This document shows, one piece after another, positions 16,665 through 22,752 of a stretch of DNA of 64,000 nucleotides. A program made the translations under genes and the position numbers. Location: the NCBI GenBank assembly GCA_950097265.1, contig CATNDJ010000008.1:2146-66145 (forward strand), given 5' to 3'. The notes beneath the pieces were generated by a model. It was given only the letters and a program-made list of their open reading frames with translations, made no database searches and was not told where the DNA came from. Source of the stretch: an uncultured Oscillibacter sp. Its GTDB lineage: Bacteria; Bacillota; Clostridia; Oscillospirales; Oscillospiraceae. The number at the start of each line of letters is the position of its first letter. The first letter of the stretch is position 1.

Positions 16665-18073
16665 GGTGATTCCTCCCCTCCCTTCAGATGCACCCGGACC
16701 CGGGCGCCCCGGCCCGGTTCGCTCTCAATCTCCAGCCGCCCGCCGTGGAGGTCTACAATGCGGCTGCACAGGGCCAGGCCCAGCCCCGCGCCTCCCTGGG
16801 CCCGGGCCCGGGACTTGTCCACCATGTAAAAGGCCTCCGTCACCCGCTCCAGCTCCTCTGCCGGAATGCCCTTGCCCTGGTCGGTGACCTGGATGCAGCA
16901 GCCCCCCTCCTCGGAGAAGCCCTCCAGCAAAACCTCCCCGCCGCCCTCCATGGCCTTCCGGGCGTTGTCCAGCAGGTTCACACAGACGGTCTCCATCAAA
17001 TCCGGCTCCATCAGCGCCGCCGCCGGCTCCGCCCGGACGGCAAGCCGGATTCCCGCCTGCCGGAAGGAGGGCTCCATGGCCCCGGCCGCCCGGCGCAGAA
17101 AGGCGTCCAGGGGCACGGGCCGGAAGGAGAAGTCCCGCCGCCCCAGGACGATGAGGTCCAGCAGCTTCCGGCTCAGGGCCTCCAGCCGCCGCCCCTCGCT
17201 GAAAATATACCCGGCGCTCTCCCGAACCTGCCCGGCCGAGGCGGGGCGGGAGCGGAGCAGGTCGGCGTAGCCGATGATGGAGGTCAGGGGGGTTTTAATC
17301 TCGTGGGCGAAGCTGCCGATGAAGTCTTCCTGGCGGCGGGCGGCGGCCTTCAGCTCCGCCACCTGCCGCTGGATGCGCAGGGCCATGACGTTGAAATCCG
17401 CGGAGAGCTGGGCGATCTCGTCGTCCCCGTCCACCCGGACCCGCTGGTCCAGCTCTCCCTCGGCCATCCGCCGGGCGGCGGCGGAGAGGCGGGCCAGGGG
17501 CCGGACCAGCATGGCCGCCACGGCCAGGGACAGCGCCCCCACCGCCCCGGTGAGGACCAGCATCAGGGAGAAAAAGCTCTGGTACTGCTCCGACCGGGAC
17601 CGGAACAGTTCGCTCACCTCCCGGCAGTTCTCCAGGTAGAGAATGCCGTCCTCCAGGGCCAGCGGGCTGGCGGCGTGGAGGAAAATCCGCCCGTCCCCCA
17701 CGGCCTCCATCATCCAGCCCCGCTGTCCCGCAGGGAGCTGAGCGGTCAGCGTCCCCGCGTCCACGGGCAGCGCGCCGCTGCCCCCCAGGGCGCGCCCCTC
17801 CCCGCTGCTGAGGCGAAAGGAGACCGTGCCCTGTCCGGTGGTAATGGTGATGCCCCCGGCGGCCTTGGCCAGCTCCTCCCGGCTGTAGACGGGGTTGAAG
17901 GCCAGCTCCTGGGCCAGGGCGAAGCGCAGGAGGTCGTTTTCCTCATACAGCGCCGCCACCTCCCGGTCCAGCGAGGCGTGGAACTGGGCGTTGATGAGGG
18001 CGTAGCCCCCGGCGGAGCAGGCCAGGGCCGTGATGAGGACCATGCTGCAAAAGAGCTTCCAAAAGAGCTTCAT
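16628..18073 (-). CDS. two-component sensor histidine kinase (HAMP, HisKA, HATPase)
   Basis: A 481-residue membrane kinase. Helix 1 at about residues 7-29, an extracellular sensor of about 135 residues, helix 2 at about 168-190, HAMP linker (VRPLARLSAAARRMAEGEL), HisKA with FAHEIKTPLTSIIGY (H257), and HATPase with NLLDNARKAM (N box), DQGKGIPAEEL (G1) and GGAGLGLALCSRI (G2). All catalytic parts are intact. It autophosphorylates and passes phosphate to the regulator encoded 5 bp upstream at 18079-18735. The downstream unknown protein overlaps its end. An extracellular sensor and a vanY-type gene nearby suggest a cell-envelope signal. Confidence 0.95.
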   Translation of the reverse strand: MKLFWKLFCSMVLITALACSAGGYALINAQFHASLDREVAALYEENDLLRFALAQELAFNPVYSREELAKAAGGITITTGQGTVSFRLSSGEGRALGGSGALPVDAGTLTAQLPAGQRGWMMEAVGDGRIFLHAASPLALEDGILYLENCREVSELFRSRSEQYQSFFSLMLVLTGAVGALSLAVAAMLVRPLARLSAAARRMAEGELDQRVRVDGDDEIAQLSADFNVMALRIQRQVAELKAAARRQEDFIGSFAHEIKTPLTSIIGYADLLRSRPASAGQVRESAGYIFSEGRRLEALSRKLLDLIVLGRRDFSFRPVPLDAFLRRAAGAMEPSFRQAGIRLAVRAEPAAALMEPDLMETVCVNLLDNARKAMEGGGEVLLEGFSEEGGCCIQVTDQGKGIPAEELERVTEAFYMVDKSRARAQGGAGLGLALCSRIVDLHGGRLEIESEPGRGARVRVHLKGGEESPCETGKTGSSPC

Positions 18074-18078
18074 TTCCC

Positions 18079-18735
18079 CTATACCTCCAGGCGGTAGCCC
18101 ACCTTGTACACGGCCACCAGGCGGTTCTCCAGGCCCAGCTTCTTCCGCATCCGCTGGATGTGGAGGTCCACGGTCCGGCTGTCCCCCAAAAACTCCTCCC
18201 CCCAGACCCGCTCATAGATCCGGTCCCGGTAGAGGGCGATGTTCTTATTTTGGACAAAGAGCAGCAGCAGGTCGTACTCCTTGGCGGTCAGGGCCACGGG
18301 AGTGCCGCTCTTCCGCACCACCCGGCTGGCGGTGTCGATCTCAATGTCCGGCGGCAGGGAGAGAACCCGCCCCGTCTTCCCGCAGCGGCGCAGGACGGTC
18401 TCCACCCGGGCCAGCAGCTCCATCAGCTCGAAGGGCTTGACGATATAATCTTCCGCCCCCAGGCGGAGACCCTTCACCCGGTCCTCCAGCTCCCCCCTGG
18501 CGGTGAGGAAGATCACCGGCACCTCCAGGCTCTTGCAGTACTCCAGGACCTCGTAACCGTCGGCCTTGGGCAGCATTACGTCCAGCAGGGCCAGGTCGAA
18601 GGGCTGGGACTCCAGCTTGTCCGCCGCGTCCGCCCCGTCGGGGGCCCAGGCGCAGCGGTAGCCCGCCCCCTCCAGGGCGGTGCGGATGAGATTGGCGATG
18701 GGAGCTTCGTCTTCGGCGATCAGGATTTTGTTCAT
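18079..18735 (-). CDS. OmpR/PhoB-family response regulator
   Basis: A 218-residue regulator. Receiver at residues 1-115: acidic pocket AEDE (about 7-10), phospho-acceptor D52 in LALLDVMLPK, LTAR and KPFE. Winged-helix effector at about 125-217: TAKEYDLLLLF, YERVWGEEFLGDSRTVDLHI and VGYRLEV. The start at 18735 (MNKILIAEDE) has AAAGGAGG 8 nt upstream; the longer frame from 18756 would begin before the ribosome site. It forms an operon with the sensor kinase and the unknown protein. Three 11-bp direct repeats lie 38-70 bp upstream, suggesting autoregulation. Confidence 0.95.
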   Translation of the reverse strand: MNKILIAEDEAPIANLIRTALEGAGYRCAWAPDGADAADKLESQPFDLALLDVMLPKADGYEVLEYCKSLEVPVIFLTARGELEDRVKGLRLGAEDYIVKPFELMELLARVETVLRRCGKTGRVLSLPPDIEIDTASRVVRKSGTPVALTAKEYDLLLLFVQNKNIALYRDRIYERVWGEEFLGDSRTVDLHIQRMRKKLGLENRLVAVYKVGYRLEV

Positions 18736-18772
18736 GGAAATGGCCTCCTTTGTCAAGACGCCTTTTGGAATA

Positions 18773-18805
18773 CAGTCTGCATCGTCCTTCCATCATTCTT
18801 GCATC
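18773..18805 (-). promoter_or_regulatory. three 11-bp phased GATGCA repeats before the response-regulator operon
   Basis: Minus-strand units: GATGCAAGAAT, GATGGAAGGAC, GATGCAGACTG, back to back with exact 11-bp period. The array lies in the divergent gap between the regulator gene and the DUF4397 gene and matches the array at 15874-15917. Likely a binding site for the regulator of this operon; it could act on either divergent gene. Confidence 0.65.
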
Positions 18806-18853
18806 ATGAACCGGGGCGGGGGCTCCGGCATAGACTGTCATAGCCCCATTATG

Positions 18854-18890
18854 AAAGGAGGACGCCGGAACTTCGATTCCGGCTGCTTAT
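18854..18890 (+). promoter_or_regulatory. split ribosome binding site bridged by a hairpin
   Basis: AAAGGAGG at 18854-18861 is 29 nt from the ATG at 18891, too far for normal initiation. Between them lies a 7-bp hairpin, GCCGGAA (18864-18870) / TTCCGGC (18877-18883), loop CTTCGA. Folding it leaves about 9 nt between ribosome site and start, an ideal spacing. Confidence 0.55.
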
Positions 18891-19901
18891 ATGGAACAGA
18901 ATGTAACGCGGCAATCTTCCTCCCCCGCGGGGAGGATGGTCAATGCGGATGAGCCCATGATCCCCCTGCCCAACGTGGGCGAGGGCGGGCCCGTCTACCC
19001 CGGCAACATGGACACCGGCGTGACCGACCCCGGTCAAGTACCCGTGATTCCCCTGCCCAATCCCGGCGAGGGCGGCCCCGTTTACCCCGGCGACATGAAC
19101 GGCGGCGCCGTGGTAGAGCCCGTCATCCCCCTGCCCAATCCCGGCGAGGGCGGTCCGGTCTATCCCGGCAATACCGGCGGCAACCAGGTTTGGACTTGCC
19201 CCGGCGGCGGCTGCGGCGGCATCATCGTCCTGCCCGGCGTCATCGGCGGCGTGTGGCCCGGGGCTGCCAAGGTCCGTTTCCTGAACGCGGGCTACGGCTA
19301 TCCCGCCTTCCGCATTTTCATCAGCCGCCGGCGGTTTGTGAACCTGCTGAACTACGCCTCCGCCACCACCTATGGTCAGGTCAGCGCCGGCTATCAGACG
19401 GTGACCGTCACCGGGACCGACGGCTATGTCTACATCCAGAAAACCATGCCCTTCCAGTCCAACAGCATCACCACCATCGCCATCATCAACACCGCCGGGG
19501 GCCTGGACCTGATGCAGATTACCGACAGCTGCTGCCCGCCCACCAACGGGTTCTCCAGCTTCCGCATCGGGAACCTGGCCTATAACAGCGGGCCTTTGGA
19601 TGTAATTATGAGCGACGGCCGGGTAGTCTGGTCGGATCTGCGGTTCAAGGAGGTCCCCTCCTTCAAGCGCATCATGCCCGGCACCTACCAGTTCTTCTAC
19701 GCCGACACGGACCAGCAGGCCATGCCCGCCCATCTGGATATTGAGACCCTGGATTCCGCCTGGCTGGGGGTGTACCCGCCCCACGAGACTTTCGGCTCGC
19801 TGTATCTGGACGTGGCAAGCAACGCGATTTACAGCGTTTACCTCCTCCAAAGCGGCAGCAACCGGAACAACATTCAGAACCTGATTTTGATGGATCGGTA
19901 A
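18891..19901 (+). CDS. DUF4397-domain protein with N-terminal Pro/Gly repeats
   Basis: A 336-residue protein. Residues 23-94 hold three copies of a 17-residue repeat, IPLPNPGEGGPVYPG plus two residues, spaced 26-29 apart; residues 101-124 are Gly/Cys-rich (WTCPGGGCGGIIVLPG). From about residue 126 there are DUF4397-like beta domains (AKVRFLNAGYGYPAFRIFI; LRFKEVPSFKRIMPGTYQF; ending IQNLILMDR). No signal peptide or membrane helix is seen, so export, if any, is by another route; spore or surface location is possible but unproven. The start ATG 18891 follows a hairpin-bridged ribosome site. The gene is monocistronic and ends at a bidirectional terminator. Function of DUF4397 is not established. 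Confidence 0.85.
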   Translation: MEQNVTRQSSSPAGRMVNADEPMIPLPNVGEGGPVYPGNMDTGVTDPGQVPVIPLPNPGEGGPVYPGDMNGGAVVEPVIPLPNPGEGGPVYPGNTGGNQVWTCPGGGCGGIIVLPGVIGGVWPGAAKVRFLNAGYGYPAFRIFISRRRFVNLLNYASATTYGQVSAGYQTVTVTGTDGYVYIQKTMPFQSNSITTIAIINTAGGLDLMQITDSCCPPTNGFSSFRIGNLAYNSGPLDVIMSDGRVVWSDLRFKEVPSFKRIMPGTYQFFYADTDQQAMPAHLDIETLDSAWLGVYPPHETFGSLYLDVASNAIYSVYLLQSGSNRNNIQNLILMDR

Positions 19902-19908
19902 GGCAAAA

Positions 19909-19934
19909 CGCCCGCGCCCAAGACGGCGCGGGCG
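19909..19934. terminator. bidirectional terminator between the DUF4397 gene and mntP
   Basis: A 10-bp perfect stem CGCCCGCGCC / GGCGCGGGCG with a 6-nt loop. On the plus strand CTTTCCT follows; on the minus strand TTTTGCC follows, so it serves both convergent genes. Confidence 0.8.
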
Positions 19935-19940
19935 CTTTCC

Positions 19941-20510
19941 TCAGAACGTGAGGATTCCCAGGTGCTCCAGCAGGATTTTCAGGCCGATGAGCATCAAAAT
20001 GACGCCCCCCGCCAGCTCCGCCCGGGCCTTGTACCGCAGGCCGAAGACGTTGCCCGCTCTCAGTCCCACGGCGGAGAGGAGGAAGGTGGTGACCCCGATG
20101 AGGGACACGGCGGCGATGATATGTACATCCGGCAGCAGGGCAAAGGTGACCCCCACCGCCAGGGCGTCGATGCTGGTGGCCACGGCCAGGAGGAACATGG
20201 TGCGGAGGTCGAAGGAATCGTCGTGGCACTCCCCGTCCTGGCCGAAGCTCTCCTTGACCATGTTGCCGCCGATGAGGGCCAGGAGGATGAAGGCAATCCA
20301 GTGGTCAAAGGCGTTGATGTAGTGGTCGAAAGCAGAGCCCAGCAGGAAGCCGATGGAGGGCATCAGAGCCTGAAAGCCGCCGAACCACGCGCCGGTGAGG
20401 AGGTAGTGCCGGGGCCGGAGCCTCTGGACGGACAGGCCCTTGCACACGGAGACGGCAAAGGCGTCCATCGAAAGGCCGACGGCAATCAGAAGCAGTTCCA
20501 AAATATCCAT
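19941..20510 (-). CDS. mntP: manganese efflux pump MntP
   Basis: A 189-residue six-helix membrane protein. Two inverted half-repeats each carry the family signature: GLSMDAFAVSVCKGL (about residues 12-26) and ATSIDALAVGVTFALL (about 107-122), with conserved Asp residues in helices. It exports Mn(II). The start ATG 20510 has GAGGGAGG upstream; 16 extra residues in the longer frame have no support. No yybP-ykoY-type manganese riboswitch could be recognised in the 30-60 nt leader. A SigA-type promoter is present. The gene converges with the DUF4397 gene. Confidence 0.94.
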   Translation of the reverse strand: MDILELLLIAVGLSMDAFAVSVCKGLSVQRLRPRHYLLTGAWFGGFQALMPSIGFLLGSAFDHYINAFDHWIAFILLALIGGNMVKESFGQDGECHDDSFDLRTMFLLAVATSIDALAVGVTFALLPDVHIIAAVSLIGVTTFLLSAVGLRAGNVFGLRYKARAELAGGVILMLIGLKILLEHLGILTF

Positions 20511-20542
20511 GGGGGGAGCCTCCCTCTCTATGTAGTTTTTAG

Positions 20543-20572
20543 ATGATACCATATCCATATTCCGGCTGTCAA
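20543..20572 (-). promoter_or_regulatory. SigA-type promoter of mntP
   Basis: Minus strand: TTGACA, 18-bp spacer, TATCAT, about 33 bp before the start at 20510. The spacer contains two near-identical ATATGGATATGG segments that could bind a regulator. Confidence 0.7.
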
Positions 20573-20615
20573 CGAATATGAACCGGGAAGGGGAAAAATG
20601 GCTGTTCCGGCGCTC

Positions 20616-20644
20616 TTGACATTTCCGCCGCCAGGTGTTATAGT
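20616..20644 (+). promoter_or_regulatory. SigA-type promoter of thrS
   Basis: Consensus TTGACA, 17-bp spacer and TATAGT, giving a transcript start near 20651, at the beginning of the T-box leader. Confidence 0.85.
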
Positions 20645-20650
20645 GGCCCT

Positions 20651-20897
20651 GTCAAATTGGCTGTGACGGAGACGGAGCCGCCGGAGGCGCTCAGAGAGGG
20701 ATGCGTGTGCTGTGAGCATCCCGCGCCGGACGGGGGACCTCCACCACTCCCGAGCCGCCCGGGACGACCGGGCCGGGCCCTCCCGTTACCGAGGACGCGA
20801 GCGGCGGCCCGCCTTCGGGCCGCAAGCAGGGTGGAACCGTGGAATGCGTTTTTCGTATCCCACCCCTGATTGATTCGTCAGGGGTGGGATTTCTGCA
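20651..20897 (+). ncRNA. T-box riboswitch leader of thrS
   Basis: Stem I elements CAGAGAGG (about 20690) and GCTGTGAGC (about 20710) match the conserved AG-bulge/distal-loop motifs. A Thr codon ACC at 20743-20745 followed by A is the likely specifier. The T-box core AGGGTGGAACCGTGG lies at 20828-20842. A terminator follows: 13-bp stem at 20857-20869 / 20878-20890 then TTT. Uncharged tRNA-Thr would bind the specifier and the T-box core, replacing the terminator by the antiterminator and letting thrS be read. Confidence 0.93.
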
Positions 20898-20928
20898 TCC
20901 CCGCCCCTCAATACAAGGAGGATTTATC

Positions 20929-22689
20929 ATGAGCGAAGACAGCAGCCTGTACACCTTTGAAAACGAGACCTACCGCAAGACCTATTGGCACACCTGCTCC
21001 CACATCCTGGCCCAGGCCGTGAAGCGCCTGTACCCGGAGGTCAAGCTGGCCATCGGCCCCTCCATCGACGAGGGCTTCTACTACGACATGGACTCCCCCT
21101 TCCCCTTCACCCCCGAGATCATGGAGAAAATTGAGGGCGAGATGCGGAAGATCTGCAAGGAGAAGCTGAAGCTGGAGCGCTTCGAGCTGCCCCGGGAAGA
21201 GGCCGTGAAGTTCATGGAGGAAAAGGGCGAGCCCTACAAGGTGGAGCTCATCAACGACCTGCCTGCCGACGCCGCCATCAGCTTCTACAGGCAGGGCGAG
21301 TTCACGGACCTCTGCGCCGGGCCCCACCTGGACTCCACCGGCCGGGTCAAGGGCAACGCCATCAAGCTGACGGCCTGCAACGCCGCCTACTGGCGGGGAG
21401 ACTCCAACCGGGAGACCCTTCAGCGGATCTACGGCATCGCCTTCCCCAAGAAGGACGAGCTGGACGAATACCTGAAGCGCATTGAGGAGGCCAAAAAGCG
21501 GGACCACCGGAAGCTGGGAAAAGAACTGGGCCTGTTCATGCTCCGGGACGAGGGCCCCGGCTTCCCCTTCTTCCTGCCCAAGGGCATGACGCTGAAAAAT
21601 ACCCTCCTGGACTACTGGCGGCAGGTCCACAAGAAATATGGCTACGTGGAGATCTCCACTCCCATCATGCTGAACCGCCAGCTCTGGGAGCGCTCCGGCC
21701 ACTGGGACCACTACAAAAACAACATGTACACCACGGTCATCGACGAGGTGGACTTCGCGGTGAAACCCATGAACTGCCCCGGCGGCATGCTGGTCTACGC
21801 CAGCGAGCCCCACTCCTATAAGGAGCTGCCCCTGCGGGTGGGCGAGATCGGCCTAGTCCACCGCCATGAGCTCTCCGGCGCCCTCCACGGCCTCTTCCGG
21901 GTCCGCTGCTTCAATCAGGACGACGCCCACGTCTTCATGACCCGGGACCAGATGCAGGACGTGATTCAGGAGACCGTCCGCCTGTTCGACGAGGTCTACT
22001 CCACCTTCGGCCTGAGCTATACCATCGAGCTCTCCACCATGCCGGAAGATCACATCGGCACCGTGGAGGAGTGGGAGCGGAACCAGGACATTCTGAAAGC
22101 CGCCATCACGGACATGGGCAAAGATTTCGTCGTCAACGAGGGAGACGGCGCGTTCTACGGGCCCAAGCTGGACTTCCACCTGTCCGACTCCCTGGGCCGG
22201 ACCTGGCAGTGCGGCACCATCCAGCTGGACAGCCAGCTGCCCGAGCGCTTTGAGCTGGAGTACACCGGCGAGGACGGAGCGAAGCACCGCCCCGTCATGA
22301 TTCACCGGGTGGTCCTGGGCTCCATCGAGCGCTTCATCGGCGTGATTACGGAGCACTTCGCCGGGGCCTTCCCCCTGTGGCTGAGTCCTGTGCAGGTGAA
22401 GGTGCTGACCGTTACCGACCGGGCGGACCAGTACGCCGCGGGTCTTGCCAAGGCCCTGGACGAGAAGGGCTTCCGGGTGGAGACCGACGTGCGCAACGAG
22501 AAGATCGGCAAGAAAATCCGGGAGGCCACCCTGGAGAAAATCCCCTATATGCTGGTGGTGGGCGACCGGGACGTGGAAAACAAGACCGTCTCCGTCCGCA
22601 CCCGGGGCGGCGAGGATCTGGGCGCCATGAGCCTGGAGGACTTCGCCGCAAAGCTGCGGGAAGAGGTTGACAGCAAGGTTATCCTGTAA
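20929..22689 (+). CDS. thrS: threonine--tRNA ligase lacking the N-terminal TGS domain
   Basis: A 586-residue class II synthetase. The start ATG 20929 has AAGGAGG 7 nt upstream; 30 further codons of open frame lie inside the T-box terminator and are not protein. Editing domain with HTCSHILAQA (HxxxH, about residues 20-29) and CAGPH near 125; catalytic core with MNCPGGM (motif with zinc Cys), RHELSGALHGLFRVR (motif 2) and QLDSQLPERFELEY; anticodon-binding domain from about residue 480 (PLWLSPVQVKVL). Family members are usually about 640 residues with a 60-residue TGS domain first; here the protein starts directly at the editing domain. Regulated by the T-box leader. Confidence 0.97.
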   Translation: MSEDSSLYTFENETYRKTYWHTCSHILAQAVKRLYPEVKLAIGPSIDEGFYYDMDSPFPFTPEIMEKIEGEMRKICKEKLKLERFELPREEAVKFMEEKGEPYKVELINDLPADAAISFYRQGEFTDLCAGPHLDSTGRVKGNAIKLTACNAAYWRGDSNRETLQRIYGIAFPKKDELDEYLKRIEEAKKRDHRKLGKELGLFMLRDEGPGFPFFLPKGMTLKNTLLDYWRQVHKKYGYVEISTPIMLNRQLWERSGHWDHYKNNMYTTVIDEVDFAVKPMNCPGGMLVYASEPHSYKELPLRVGEIGLVHRHELSGALHGLFRVRCFNQDDAHVFMTRDQMQDVIQETVRLFDEVYSTFGLSYTIELSTMPEDHIGTVEEWERNQDILKAAITDMGKDFVVNEGDGAFYGPKLDFHLSDSLGRTWQCGTIQLDSQLPERFELEYTGEDGAKHRPVMIHRVVLGSIERFIGVITEHFAGAFPLWLSPVQVKVLTVTDRADQYAAGLAKALDEKGFRVETDVRNEKIGKKIREATLEKIPYMLVVGDRDVENKTVSVRTRGGEDLGAMSLEDFAAKLREEVDSKVIL

Positions 22690-22708
22690 AACAAGCGTAT
22701 AAATGTAA

Positions 22709-22740
22709 GGGACGTATCCGGTTCGGATACGTCCCTTTTT
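22709..22740 (+). terminator. terminator of thrS
   Basis: A 12-bp perfect stem GGGACGTATCCG / CGGATACGTCCC with a GTT loop, followed by TTTTT. A strong intrinsic terminator between the convergent thrS and glgP. Confidence 0.9.
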
Positions 22741-22752
22741 CTCGCTGTCTGC

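Noticed and set aside
18680-18952. 90-codon plus-strand frame across the regulator promoter, including ATG at 18851
   Set aside because: Overlaps the regulator gene and promoter; the only ribosome site is better used by the DUF4397 gene through the hairpin.
20511-20542. yybP-ykoY manganese riboswitch before mntP
   Set aside because: The leader is about 30 nt long, too short, and has no characteristic loops.
20657-20869. 70-codon open frame upstream of thrS
   Set aside because: Lies within the T-box leader; no ribosome site, and the sequence is explained by conserved T-box motifs.
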